DNA of 64,000 nt, from NCBI RefSeq assembly GCF_002091715.1, contig NZ_BDAG01000033.1:24065-88064 (forward strand), written 5' to 3'. The notes below the pieces were generated by a model. The model had not been told where the DNA came from and made no database searches. It saw nothing but the letters and a program-made list of their open reading frames with translations. Origin of the DNA: Pseudomonas migulae NBRC 103157 (GTDB lineage Bacteria; Pseudomonadota; Gammaproteobacteria; Pseudomonadales; Pseudomonadaceae). The translations under genes and the position numbers were made by a program. Below, piece after piece: positions 18,892 through 27,777 of the stretch (positions are counted from its first letter, which is position 1; every line of letters begins with the position of its first letter).

Positions 18892-20220
18892 ATGAGCCAG
18901 CCCATGATTGATCTGCCTGTCAGGCTCTTGCTGAATCTCAAGCCTTGGCGCAACGCCACAACCTGGCGCATTGCTTTCTCCGGGGGCCTCGATTCCACGG
19001 TCCTTCTGCACCTTCTCGCCAATCTCGCAAAAAACGAACACCTCCCCGAGCTCAAGGCTATACACATTCATCACGGCCTACAGGCTGTGGCTGATACATG
19101 GCCGGAGCACTGCCAGTCTGTCTGTGATGGGCTGGGTGTACCTTTGCAGGTCGTTCACGTCCAGGTTCAGCCCGGCGCCAGCCTTGAGCGCGCAGCCCGT
19201 GATGCGCGATATGGCGCGTTCATCGAGGCCACTCAAGCCAATGAAGTGCTGCTGACCGCCCAACACCGCGATGATCAGGCCGAAACCCTGTTGTTCCGAT
19301 TGCTGCGTGGGGCAGGGGTAAGAGGCTTGTCGGGGGTGCCGAGCCAGCGTGCGTTGGGGCGGGGGCATCTGCTGCGACCGCTGCTCGATGTCTCGCGCGC
19401 AGAGCTTGAGGCTTACGCGACCGGGCATCAGTTGAGGTGGATAGAAGACCCTTCGAACCAGGATCATCAATTTTCGCGCAATTACCTGCGGCATCAGGTG
19501 TTGCCGGTCATGACCGCACGTTGGCCTCAAGCCGTGGCGAGCATGGCCCGCAGCGCGGCCCATCTGAGTGAAGCCCGTGGATTGCTTGATGAGCTGGCGC
19601 ACATTGATCTGGCGCATGCCCTTACTGACAGTGAATTCGATTGGTTAGGTGTGCCGTCCCTCGAGTTGTCGCCGATTGCAAAGCTGTCCGCCGCTCGCCA
19701 GCGAAATGCAATGAGTCACTGGCTCGCTGCGCTGACGCGTCTGCCGGACAGCGACCATTGGTCGGGTTGGGAGGATTTGCGTGATGCCACCGGCGATGCC
19801 CGTCCGATCTGGCGGTTGGCGGATGGCGAACTGCATCGGGCGGGCGGACGCATCTGGTGGTTATCCGGCCGTTGGCGACGTCCTGCACTCGACGTGGGAA
19901 GGTGGGCTGACCCCTCGCAAGCATTGGTTTTGCCTGACAATGGCGTGCTCACGTTCACCGGACAACCCCCCGAAGGCCCGCTGCATATCCGCTATCGAGA
20001 GGGAGGCGAGACCATGAACCTGCCCGATCGTGGCCATCGGGACCTGAAGCGTTTGCTCAATGAGCGCGGGGTTCCAGGGTTCGTCCGTGGCAGATTGCCG
20101 CTGCTGTACCGGGGCGAGCAATTGCTGGCGGTGGCCAACCTTCGGGGCTTGAATGGGTGTGAGCAGGACGGCTGGAATTTGCATTGGCAGCCACCGAACG
20201 AAGATCAAGGTTTGAGCTGA
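18892..20220 (+). CDS. tilS: tRNA(Ile)-lysidine synthase
   Basis: TilS, 442 residues, attaches lysine to C34 of the CAU-anticodon tRNA-Ile, changing its decoding from AUG to AUA. The PP-loop ATP pyrophosphatase motif FSGGLDSTVLLH is at about residues 26-37; HHGLQ, AARDARYGAF and TAQHRDDQAETLLFRLLRG are the other N-domain blocks. The C-terminal region (REGGETMNLPDRGHRDLKRL) is the substrate-recognition domain. An upstream in-frame codon at 18874 falls by the REP arm; AAGGGG at 18881 supports ATG 18892. Confidence 0.96.
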   Translation: MSQPMIDLPVRLLLNLKPWRNATTWRIAFSGGLDSTVLLHLLANLAKNEHLPELKAIHIHHGLQAVADTWPEHCQSVCDGLGVPLQVVHVQVQPGASLERAARDARYGAFIEATQANEVLLTAQHRDDQAETLLFRLLRGAGVRGLSGVPSQRALGRGHLLRPLLDVSRAELEAYATGHQLRWIEDPSNQDHQFSRNYLRHQVLPVMTARWPQAVASMARSAAHLSEARGLLDELAHIDLAHALTDSEFDWLGVPSLELSPIAKLSAARQRNAMSHWLAALTRLPDSDHWSGWEDLRDATGDARPIWRLADGELHRAGGRIWWLSGRWRRPALDVGRWADPSQALVLPDNGVLTFTGQPPEGPLHIRYREGGETMNLPDRGHRDLKRLLNERGVPGFVRGRLPLLYRGEQLLAVANLRGLNGCEQDGWNLHWQPPNEDQGLS

Positions 20221-20494
20221 AAGGGGCTTTCCGGTAGACTACGCTCCCTTCTTGATACAACTTCTGTGGATTCGCCTGAATTGCAGGAGTTGCCGATTAC
20301 CAAGCAGTCTTTGCTGGGCGATTCCAAAAAATGTGTAGCGAGCAACGTACCGGTGTTTCATCTCCCGGTCTGTCCCAACGCGGCGGTTTTTTTGAAAGGT
20401 GCACTGTGATTAATGCAGGTGATCGGGGGCTTCGGCCTTCCTTCGCTTTCCCCGGCGGCTCGGACCGCTTTAACGCAGACTTCTAGGGTTTTTC
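20221..20494 (+). other. tilS-pyrG intergenic region
   Basis: A 274-base spacer upstream of pyrG. No gene, REP hairpin or clear terminator is visible. It probably holds the pyrG promoter, but no convincing -35/-10 pair could be assigned. There is no G-rich initially transcribed region of the kind used in Gram-positive pyrG attenuation. Confidence 0.4.
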
Positions 20495-22126
20495 ATGACG
20501 CGCTACATATTCGTCACGGGCGGTGTTGTTTCTTCATTGGGGAAAGGCATTGCATCGGCTTCATTGGCGGCCATCCTGGAGGCGCGGGGACTTAAGGTCA
20601 CCATGCTGAAGCTGGATCCGTACATCAACGTCGACCCGGGCACCATGAGCCCGTTCCAGCACGGTGAAGTGTTCGTCACCCACGACGGCGCCGAGACCGA
20701 CCTGGACCTGGGTCACTACGAGCGGTTCATCCGCACGACCATGACCCAGAACAACAACTTCACCACCGGCCGTGTTTACGAGCACGTCCTGCGCAAAGAG
20801 CGCCGTGGTGATTACCTGGGCGCCACCATCCAGGTGATCCCGCACATCACCGACGAAATCAAGCGCCGGATCATCAAGGGCGCCGGCGACGCCGACGTGG
20901 CGATGGTCGAGATCGGTGGCACCGTGGGTGACATCGAATCCCAGCCGTTCCTCGAAGCGATCCGTCAATTGCGTTTCGAAGTCGGCGCCAAGCGCGCGAT
21001 GCTCATGCACCTGACGCTGGTGCCGTACATCGCCACTGCCGGCGAAACCAAAACCAAGCCAACCCAGCACTCGGTCAAGGAACTGCGTTCCATCGGCCTG
21101 CAACCTGATGTGCTGGTTTGCCGCTCCGATCACCCGATCGACATCTCCTCGCGTCGCAAAATCGCGCAGTTCACCAACGTTGAAGAGCGTGCGGTGATTG
21201 CCTTGGAAGACGCCGACACCATCTACAAGATCCCGGGCATCCTGCACTCCCAGGGCCTGGATGATTTTGTGGTCGAGCGTTTCGGCTTGCAATGTGGCGG
21301 CGCGGATCTGTCCGAGTGGGAAGCCGTGGTCGACGCCAAGCTCAACCCTGAGCACGAAGTCACCATCGCCATGGTCGGCAAGTACATGGAACTGCTGGAC
21401 GCCTACAAGTCGCTGATCGAAGCGATGAGTCACGCCGGCATCAGCAACCGCACCAAGGTCAACCTGCGCTACATCGATTCCGAAGACATCGAAAACCAGG
21501 GCACCGCGCTGCTGGAAGGCGTCGATGCGATCCTGGTTCCAGGCGGCTTCGGTCTGCGTGGCGTGGAAGGCAAGATCACCGCCGTTCAGTACGCTCGCGA
21601 AAACAAGGTTCCGTACCTTGGCATCTGCCTGGGCATGCAAGTCGCCGTGATCGAGTTCGCTCGTAACGTCATGGGCTGGAAAGACGCCAACTCCACCGAG
21701 TTCGATCGTGCAAGCGGTCACCCGGTCGTGGGTCTGATCACCGAGTGGGAAGATGCCACCGGCGCGGTCGAAACCCGTACCGAAACGTCCGACCTGGGCG
21801 GCACCATGCGCCTCGGCGCGCAGGATTGCCTGCTGGAACCTGGTTCCCTGGTTCACGGTTGCTACGGCAAGGACGTGATCGTCGAGCGTCACCGTCATCG
21901 CTACGAAGTGAACAACAACCTGTTGCCGCAAATCATGGAAGCCGGTCTGAAAATCTCCGGTCGCTCCGGTGATGGCGCGCTGGTTGAAGTGGTCGAAGCG
22001 CCGGATCATCCATGGTTCGTCGCTTGCCAGTTCCACCCTGAGTTCACCTCGACACCACGCGACGGTCACCCGTTGTTCAGCGGTTTCGTCAAAGCAGCTT
22101 TGGTTCAACACCAGAAGAAGGCGTAA
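20495..22126 (+). CDS. pyrG: CTP synthase
   Basis: CTP synthetase, 543 residues, aminates UTP to CTP with glutamine and ATP. The N-terminal synthetase domain begins TRYIFVTGGVVSSLGKGI with the P-loop, and holds DPYINVDPGTMSPFQHGEVF; the C-terminal class I glutamine amidotransferase domain has the nucleophile motif LGICLGMQ and the His-Glu pair in FHPEFTSTP. Five bases separate it from kdsA, which uses CTP-activated KDO downstream, and the pyrG-kdsA-eno-ftsB order is conserved in Pseudomonas. Confidence 0.98.
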   Translation: MTRYIFVTGGVVSSLGKGIASASLAAILEARGLKVTMLKLDPYINVDPGTMSPFQHGEVFVTHDGAETDLDLGHYERFIRTTMTQNNNFTTGRVYEHVLRKERRGDYLGATIQVIPHITDEIKRRIIKGAGDADVAMVEIGGTVGDIESQPFLEAIRQLRFEVGAKRAMLMHLTLVPYIATAGETKTKPTQHSVKELRSIGLQPDVLVCRSDHPIDISSRRKIAQFTNVEERAVIALEDADTIYKIPGILHSQGLDDFVVERFGLQCGGADLSEWEAVVDAKLNPEHEVTIAMVGKYMELLDAYKSLIEAMSHAGISNRTKVNLRYIDSEDIENQGTALLEGVDAILVPGGFGLRGVEGKITAVQYARENKVPYLGICLGMQVAVIEFARNVMGWKDANSTEFDRASGHPVVGLITEWEDATGAVETRTETSDLGGTMRLGAQDCLLEPGSLVHGCYGKDVIVERHRHRYEVNNNLLPQIMEAGLKISGRSGDGALVEVVEAPDHPWFVACQFHPEFTSTPRDGHPLFSGFVKAALVQHQKKA

Positions 22127-22131
22127 ATCCG

Positions 22132-22977
22132 ATGGCCCAGAAGATCATCCGCGTAGGCGATATCGAGATTGCCAACGACAAGCCAATGGTGCTGTTCGGC
22201 GGCATGAACGTGCTGGAAAGCCGCGACATGGCGATGCAGGTCTGCGAAGAGTACGTGAAGGTTACCGAGAAACTCGGTATCCCTTACGTGTTCAAGGCCA
22301 GCTTCGACAAGGCCAACCGTTCCTCCGTGACCTCGTACCGTGGTCCCGGCCTGGAAGAGGGCATGCGGATTTTCCAGGACATCAAGCAAGCCTTTGGCGT
22401 GCCGATCATCACCGACGTCCACGAGCCTGAACAGGCGGCGGTCGTCGCTGAAGTCTGCGACATCATCCAGCTGCCGGCCTTCCTGTCGCGTCAGACCGAC
22501 CTCGTGGTCGCGATGGCCAAGACCGGTGCGGTGATCAATATCAAGAAAGCCCAGTTCCTCGCGCCTCAGGAAATGAAACACATCCTGAACAAATGCGTGG
22601 AAGCGGGTAACGATCAGTTGATCCTCTGCGAGCGCGGTTCGAGCTTCGGCTACAACAACCTGGTCGTCGACATGCTCGGCTTCGGCATCATGAAGCAGTT
22701 CGAATACCCGGTGTTCTTCGACGTGACCCACGCGCTGCAAATGCCCGGTGGTCGCTCGGATTCCGCCGGCGGTCGTCGTGCCCAGGTCCTCGACCTGGCC
22801 AAGGCAGGCATGAGCCAGTCGCTGGCCGGTCTGTTCCTCGAAGCGCACCCGGACCCGGACAACGCCAAATGCGATGGCCCTTGCGCCTTGCGTCTGGACA
22901 AACTGGAGCCATTCCTGGCCCAGCTCAAAGCATTGGACGAACTGGTGAAGAGTTTTCCGACGGTAGAAACCGCGTAA
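22132..22977 (+). CDS. kdsA: 3-deoxy-8-phosphooctulonate synthase (KDO-8-P synthase)
   Basis: KdsA, 281 residues, condenses phosphoenolpyruvate with arabinose 5-phosphate to make KDO-8-phosphate for the LPS inner core. It is a TIM-barrel DAHP synthase family member: FKASFDKANRSS, EVCDIIQLPAFL and CERGSSFGYNNLVVDM are the PEP and sugar binding segments. It starts 5 bases after pyrG. A type B REP hairpin separates it from eno. Confidence 0.97.
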   Translation: MAQKIIRVGDIEIANDKPMVLFGGMNVLESRDMAMQVCEEYVKVTEKLGIPYVFKASFDKANRSSVTSYRGPGLEEGMRIFQDIKQAFGVPIITDVHEPEQAAVVAEVCDIIQLPAFLSRQTDLVVAMAKTGAVINIKKAQFLAPQEMKHILNKCVEAGNDQLILCERGSSFGYNNLVVDMLGFGIMKQFEYPVFFDVTHALQMPGGRSDSAGGRRAQVLDLAKAGMSQSLAGLFLEAHPDPDNAKCDGPCALRLDKLEPFLAQLKALDELVKSFPTVETA

Positions 22978-22993
22978 CATCGGAATTCGGTTG

Positions 22994-23060
22994 TTGTAGG
23001 AGCCAGCTTGCTGGCGATGGGGCCTTTACAGACGCCTTCGCCAGCAAGCCGGCTCCTACA
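22994..23060. repeat. REP hairpin, type B (kdsA-eno)
   Basis: TTGTAGGAGCCAGCTTGCTG faces CCAGCAAGCCGGCTCCTACA across a short loop. Related arms occur at 33837, 34330, 62008 and 63944. The arms are near-perfect inverted repeats with a TGTAGGAGC end, a common Pseudomonas REP type, possibly serving as a transcript end for kdsA. Confidence 0.85.
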
Positions 23061-23130
23061 AAAGCAGTGCGACCCACAAGTTATAAATCGAGCACAAAGC
23101 GTTTTCGTCAACTTTGGAGTGTTTACAACA

Positions 23131-24420
23131 ATGGCAAAAATCGTCGACATCAAAGGTCGTGAAGTTCTCGACTCCCGTGGCAACCCCACCGTGGAAGCGG
23201 ACGTGCTTCTCGATAACGGCATCATCGGCAGCGCTTGCGCGCCGTCCGGTGCTTCCACTGGCTCGCGTGAAGCGCTCGAGCTGCGTGATGGCGACAAGAG
23301 CCGTTACCTGGGCAAGGGCGTTCTGAAAGCCGTCGCCAACATCAACGGTCCGATCCGCGACCTGTTGAAAGGTACAGACCCAAGCGACCAGAAAGCCCTC
23401 GATCACGCAATGATCAAGCTCGACGGCACTGAAAACAAAGGTTCCCTGGGCGCCAACGCGATCCTCGCCGTTTCCCTGGCCGCGGCCAAGGCAGCAGCTC
23501 AGGACCAGGACCTGCCGCTGTACGCACACATCGCCAACCTGAACGGCACCCCGGGTGTCTACTCGATGCCGGTTCCGATGATGAACATCATCAACGGTGG
23601 CGAGCACGCCGATAACAACGTCGACATCCAGGAATTCATGGTTCAGCCGGTTGGCGCCAAGTCTTTCTCGGAAGGTCTGCGCATGGGTACCGAGATTTTC
23701 CATCACCTCAAAGCCGTTCTGAAGGCCCGTGGCCTGAGCACTGCTGTCGGTGACGAAGGTGGTTTTGCGCCGAACCTGGCGTCGAACGAAGACGCTTTGA
23801 AAGTGATCTCCGAAGCCGTGGCCAACGCCGGTTACAAGCTGGGCACCGACGTGACCCTGGCACTGGACTGCGCGGCCAGCGAATTCTATGAAGACGGCAA
23901 GTACAACCTGTCCGGCGAAGGCCAGGTGTTCACTGCTGAAGGTTTCGCCGACTACCTCAAGGGTCTGACCGAGCGTTACCCGATCATCTCCATCGAAGAT
24001 GGCCTGGACGAGTCCGACTGGGCTGGCTGGAAAATCCTCACCGACAAGATCGGCGAGAAAACCCAGCTGGTAGGCGACGACCTGTTCGTGACCAACACCA
24101 AGATCCTGAAAGAAGGCATCGATAAAAAGATCGCCAACTCGATCCTGATCAAGTTCAACCAGATCGGCACCCTGACCGAAACCCTGGAAGCCATCCAGAT
24201 GGCCAAGGCTGCCGGTTACACTGCCGTGATCTCGCACCGTTCCGGCGAAACCGAAGATTCGACCATTGCCGACCTGGCCGTGGGCACTTCGGCTGGCCAG
24301 ATCAAGACCGGCTCCCTGTGCCGTTCCGATCGTGTTTCCAAGTACAACCAACTGCTGCGTATCGAAGAGCAGTTGAATGGCAAAGCCAAGTACAACGGCC
24401 GCAGCGAGTTTCGCGGTTAA
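23131..24420 (+). CDS. eno: enolase
   Basis: Enolase, 429 residues, interconverts 2-phosphoglycerate and phosphoenolpyruvate and is a scaffold of the RNA degradosome. Seen: GREVLDSRGNPTVE, the acid-base Glu region GDEGGFAPNL, the magnesium-binding SIEDGLDESDW, and SHRSGETEDSTIADL near the C-terminus. The open frame reaches back to 23008 through the REP element; ATG 23131 with TTGGAGTG upstream gives the standard MAKIVDIKGREVLDSRG. Confidence 0.98.
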   Translation: MAKIVDIKGREVLDSRGNPTVEADVLLDNGIIGSACAPSGASTGSREALELRDGDKSRYLGKGVLKAVANINGPIRDLLKGTDPSDQKALDHAMIKLDGTENKGSLGANAILAVSLAAAKAAAQDQDLPLYAHIANLNGTPGVYSMPVPMMNIINGGEHADNNVDIQEFMVQPVGAKSFSEGLRMGTEIFHHLKAVLKARGLSTAVGDEGGFAPNLASNEDALKVISEAVANAGYKLGTDVTLALDCAASEFYEDGKYNLSGEGQVFTAEGFADYLKGLTERYPIISIEDGLDESDWAGWKILTDKIGEKTQLVGDDLFVTNTKILKEGIDKKIANSILIKFNQIGTLTETLEAIQMAKAAGYTAVISHRSGETEDSTIADLAVGTSAGQIKTGSLCRSDRVSKYNQLLRIEEQLNGKAKYNGRSEFRG

Positions 24421-24591
24421 GCTGTAGATGGTAAAAAGTCAGCGGATTGTGTCGGAAAAGTCGCGACAGCGGCGGATTTGCCACTAATCTGATGCCTTAC
24501 TAGCACAAGCCTGGATATTCCAGGCTTCGTGCTATCAGTCGCTTCAAAGTTTTGGCATGGCTGTCTTTTTTCACTGGATACCTGATATTCG

Positions 24592-24870
24592 ATGCGCAGT
24601 CCCAATTGGTTGTTCCTCGTCTTGCTCTTGTTGCTGGCTGGCCTGCAGTACCGCCTGTGGGTGGGTAATGGCAGTCTGGCGCAAGTGGCCGAGCTGACTC
24701 AGCAGATCGCGGATCAACAGGCTGAGAACCAAGGGTTACTGGAACGTAATCGGGTGATGGACGCCGAAGTCAGTGAATTGAAAAAAGGCATGGAGACCGT
24801 TGAAGAGCGCGCTCGCCATGAGTTGGGCATGGTCAAGGACGGTGAAACCCTTTACCAGTTGGCTCAATGA
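24592..24870 (+). CDS. ftsB: cell division protein FtsB
   Basis: A 92-residue bitopic inner-membrane protein of the FtsQLB divisome complex. One hydrophobic helix near the N-terminus (NWLFLVLLLLLAGLQYRLWV, about residues 4-23) is followed by a periplasmic coiled coil (ELTQQIADQQAENQGLLERN). Length and location between eno and ispD match FtsB in gammaproteobacteria. Its stop overlaps ispD (ATGA). Confidence 0.93.
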   Translation: MRSPNWLFLVLLLLLAGLQYRLWVGNGSLAQVAELTQQIADQQAENQGLLERNRVMDAEVSELKKGMETVEERARHELGMVKDGETLYQLAQ

Positions 24871-25574
24871 ATTCCTCGTTACCGGCCTTCTGGGCCGTGA
24901 TTCCTGCCGCGGGTGTTGGTGCCCGTATGGCCGCGGACCGTCCCAAGCAATATTTGCAGCTGGGCGGGCGCACTATTCTTGAACACAGCCTCGGCTGTTT
25001 CCTTGATCATCCTTCCCTGAAGGGGTTGGTGGTCAGTCTTGCTGTGGACGACCCTTACTGGCCAAATCTGGCGTGCGCTGGCGATTCGCGTATTCAACGC
25101 GTTGACGGCGGTGCCGAGCGTTCCGGGTCGGTGCTCAATGCCTTGCTGCATTTGCATGCGTTGGGGGCTGGCGATGAGGATTGGGTGCTGGTGCACGATG
25201 CCGCACGGCCCAACCTTAGCCGTGATGATCTGGATAAGTTGCTGATTGAACTGGCTGACGATCCGGTCGGTGGTCTGCTGGCGGTTCCGGCGCGCGATAC
25301 CCTCAAGCGGGTCGATAAGCTCGGTCGTGTTGTTGAAACCGTGGATCGCAGTGTGATCTGGCAAGCGTATACGCCACAGATGTTTCGACTGGGTGCGTTG
25401 CATCGGGCCCTGGCCGACAGCCTGGTGGCTGATGCGGTCATCACCGATGAGGCTTCGGCCATGGAATGGGCAGGGCTGGCGCCACGGCTGATCGAGGGGC
25501 GCGCGGACAATCTGAAAGTCACTCGCCCCGAAGACCTCGAATGGTTGCGCCAGCGTTGGGCTAACCGCCGCTAA
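24867..25574 (+). CDS. ispD: 2-C-methyl-D-erythritol 4-phosphate cytidylyltransferase
   Basis: IspD, 235 residues, forms CDP-methylerythritol from MEP and CTP, the third step of the MEP route. The N-terminal CTP-binding loop PAAGVGARMAADRPKQYLQL, the VHDAARPNLS motif and QAYTPQMFRLG, ITDEASAMEWAG are family blocks. Translationally coupled to ftsB. Unlike many bacteria, ispF is not adjacent but 3 kb downstream, after the LysR-frmA-fghA block. Confidence 0.96.
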   Translation: MNSSLPAFWAVIPAAGVGARMAADRPKQYLQLGGRTILEHSLGCFLDHPSLKGLVVSLAVDDPYWPNLACAGDSRIQRVDGGAERSGSVLNALLHLHALGAGDEDWVLVHDAARPNLSRDDLDKLLIELADDPVGGLLAVPARDTLKRVDKLGRVVETVDRSVIWQAYTPQMFRLGALHRALADSLVADAVITDEASAMEWAGLAPRLIEGRADNLKVTRPEDLEWLRQRWANRR

Positions 25575-25650
25575 AAGATCGCAGCCTGCGGCAGCTCCTG
25601 CAAGAGACCGCATTTCTAATGTAGGAGCTATCGCAGCCTGCGATCTTTTG
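25574..25650. repeat. inverted repeat, type C (ispD-LysR convergent end)
   Basis: AAGATCGCAGCCTGCGGCAG is mirrored by ATCGCAGCCTGCGATCTTTT, with an inner GCAGCTCCTGC/GTAGGAGC pair. It lies between the convergent ispD and LysR-type genes and ends in T on the plus strand and A on the other, so it can serve as a bidirectional terminator as well as a REP-like repeat of a third type. Confidence 0.7.
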
Positions 25651-25653
25651 ACC

Positions 25654-26550
25654 TTAAGTCCGATACTCCGGCCGCTCGGCCAAACCTTCCTTCAGATAGT
25701 CCACCAACTTGCGCACCTTGGGCGACAAGTGTCGTTGCTGTGGATAAAGCGCCCACACCGCCGTGTTCGGTGGCTGATGCGCCTCCAGCAATGAAATCAA
25801 AGAGCCGGCTTTCAAATGCTCCAGCACGTAATAGTCCGGCAACTGACACAAGCCGACACCCTGTAACGCCGCATCCAGCACCGCTTGCCCGCTGTTGCAG
25901 CGCCAGTTTCCCTGTACTCGCTGGGAAAACTCTCGCCCGTTCTGTTCCAGTTGCCAGAGGTCCGAACTGCCGATAAGGCAGTTGTGGCGGCTCAGTTCCG
26001 ACAAGCTGTGTGGGCGACCATACCGTTCTAGGTAGGAAGGAGATGCACACAGGTACATGCGCCGCGGCGCCAGTCGCGTTGCCACCAATCGCGAATCCTG
26101 AAGACGACCGAGGCGAATCGCCAGATCCAGGCCTTCATGCACCAGGTCCAATTGCCGGTTGCTCAGTTCGATATCGATTCGAAGTTGTGGATAAAGCCCC
26201 ATGAATCTCGTTACCAGCGGCACGATGAAGCGCTCGCCGTACGCCACTGCGCAGGTCATGCGCAACATGCCTTTGGGCTCGCTGGTCAGATCGCCGACTG
26301 CTCTGAGCGCTTCTTCACGACCGTCCTGCAAACGCTGGCAATGCTGCAAAAAAGTCTGGCCGGCTTCGGTCAGCGTCACGCGACGGGTGCTGCGATAAAG
26401 TAGTCGCGTGTGAAGGCGCTCTTCGAGGCGTACTATTTGGCGACTGATGTGGGAGGAAGAAACCCCCAGACGCTCCGCAGCCGCCGTAAATTGGCTGCAT
26501 TCGGCAACGGCGACGAATTCGTCGATACCTTCCCAGCGGTTCTCGAGCAT
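25654..26550 (-). CDS. LysR-family transcriptional regulator, divergent from frmA
   Basis: A 298-residue LysR-type regulator. The N-terminal winged helix-turn-helix spans about residues 8-66 (FVAVAECSQFTAAAERLGVS, then SHISRQIVRLEERL), and the rest is the two-lobed effector-binding domain. Divergent from frmA-fghA with a 106-base gap that contains AATAAT (26571-26576) and ATTATT (26594-26599) as a loose inverted repeat. Position suggests control of formaldehyde detoxification, but the inducer is not shown by the sequence. Confidence 0.9.
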   Translation of the reverse strand: MLENRWEGIDEFVAVAECSQFTAAAERLGVSSSHISRQIVRLEERLHTRLLYRSTRRVTLTEAGQTFLQHCQRLQDGREEALRAVGDLTSEPKGMLRMTCAVAYGERFIVPLVTRFMGLYPQLRIDIELSNRQLDLVHEGLDLAIRLGRLQDSRLVATRLAPRRMYLCASPSYLERYGRPHSLSELSRHNCLIGSSDLWQLEQNGREFSQRVQGNWRCNSGQAVLDAALQGVGLCQLPDYYVLEHLKAGSLISLLEAHQPPNTAVWALYPQQRHLSPKVRKLVDYLKEGLAERPEYRT

Positions 26551-26656
26551 CGAGATTATCCCTGTGTGGCAATAATGTTTTGCTTTCGTCCTGATTATTC
26601 ATCGTCGGGCGCCGTATTACACTTCCTGTCTCGTTTTTATGCACTGGAGAATCCAC
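26551..26656. promoter_or_regulatory. divergent LysR / frmA control region
   Basis: The 106 bases between the two starts are AT-richer than the flanks and carry the inverted pair AATAAT/ATTATT, 17 bases apart. LysR proteins typically bind near such divergent starts. No clear T-N11-A box with good symmetry was found, so the operator assignment is an inference from position. Confidence 0.4.
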
Positions 26657-27769
26657 ATGATCAAGTCGCGCGCTGCCGTTGCCTTCGAGGCCAAGAAACC
26701 CCTCGAGATCGTTGAAGTCGATGTCGCCATGCCCAAGGCCGGTGAAGTTTTGTTGCGTGTAGTTGCCTCAGGTGTCTGCCATACCGATGCGTACACGCTG
26801 TCGGGCGCTGATCCGGAAGGCATCTTTCCGTCGATCCTCGGTCACGAAGGTGGCGCGGTGGTTGAAGCCATCGGTGAGGGCGTGACCTCAGTGGCGGTCG
26901 GCGATCACGTCATCCCGCTGTACACCCCGGAATGCCGCCAGTGCAAATTCTGCCTGTCGGGCAAGACCAACCTGTGTCAGGCGATTCGCGCCACTCAAGG
27001 CAAAGGCCTGATGCCGGATGGCACTACGCGTTTTTCCTACAAGGGCCAGCCAATTTTCCACTACATGGGCACCTCGACGTTTTCCGAGTACACCGTGTTG
27101 CCGGAAATCTCCGTCGCCAAAATCCAGAAAGAAGCGCCACTGGAAAAAGTTTGCCTGCTGGGCTGTGGTGTCACCACCGGCATCGGTGCCGTGCTGAATA
27201 CCGCCAAGGTGAAACCGGGTGATACCGTGGCGATTTTCGGTCTTGGCGGTATTGGTCTGTCAGCGATCATCGGTGCGGTCAAAGCCAAGGCTGGGCGGAT
27301 CATTGCCATCGACATCAACCCGGCCAAGTTCGAGATCGCCAGGCAGCTCGGTGCAACCGACTGCGTAAACCCGAAAGATTTCGACCGCCCGATTCAGGAA
27401 GTCATCGTTGACATGACCGATGGCGGCGTCGAGTTTTCCTTCGAGTGCATCGGCAATGTCCAACTGATGCGCGCCGCACTCGAGTGCTGCCACAAGGGCT
27501 GGGGCGAGTCGGTGATCATCGGCGTGGCCGGTGCAGGTCAGGAAATCTCCACCCGTCCATTCCAGTTGGTGACCGGTCGCGTCTGGCGCGGTTCGGCGTT
27601 CGGCGGTGTGCGTGGTCGCACCGAATTGCCAAGCTATGTCGAAATGGCCGAAACCGGCGAAATCCCGTTGGACACGTTCATCACTCACACCATGGGCCTG
27701 GAAGATATCAACAAGGCTTTCGACCTGATGCATGAAGGAAAAAGCATCCGTTCCGTCATCCATTTCTGA
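26657..27769 (+). CDS. frmA: S-(hydroxymethyl)glutathione dehydrogenase (class III alcohol dehydrogenase)
   Basis: A 370-residue zinc alcohol dehydrogenase that oxidises S-hydroxymethylglutathione, formed from formaldehyde and glutathione, to S-formylglutathione with NAD. Catalytic zinc ligands are in SGVCHTDAYTLSG and GHEGGAVVE; the structural zinc loop CRQCKFCLSGKTNLC has four cysteines; the Rossmann motif is GLGGIGLSAI. ATG 26657 (CTGGAGA at 26644) is preferred over an in-frame ATG at 26639. It is followed 8 bases later by fghA, the next enzyme of the pathway. Also called adhC; it can act as S-nitrosoglutathione reductase. Confidence 0.96.
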   Translation: MIKSRAAVAFEAKKPLEIVEVDVAMPKAGEVLLRVVASGVCHTDAYTLSGADPEGIFPSILGHEGGAVVEAIGEGVTSVAVGDHVIPLYTPECRQCKFCLSGKTNLCQAIRATQGKGLMPDGTTRFSYKGQPIFHYMGTSTFSEYTVLPEISVAKIQKEAPLEKVCLLGCGVTTGIGAVLNTAKVKPGDTVAIFGLGGIGLSAIIGAVKAKAGRIIAIDINPAKFEIARQLGATDCVNPKDFDRPIQEVIVDMTDGGVEFSFECIGNVQLMRAALECCHKGWGESVIIGVAGAGQEISTRPFQLVTGRVWRGSAFGGVRGRTELPSYVEMAETGEIPLDTFITHTMGLEDINKAFDLMHEGKSIRSVIHF

Positions 27770-27777
27770 GGTCCGCC

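Noticed and set aside
20221..20494. Attenuator or riboswitch before pyrG
   Set aside because: No terminator hairpin or known riboswitch pattern was found in the 274 bases.
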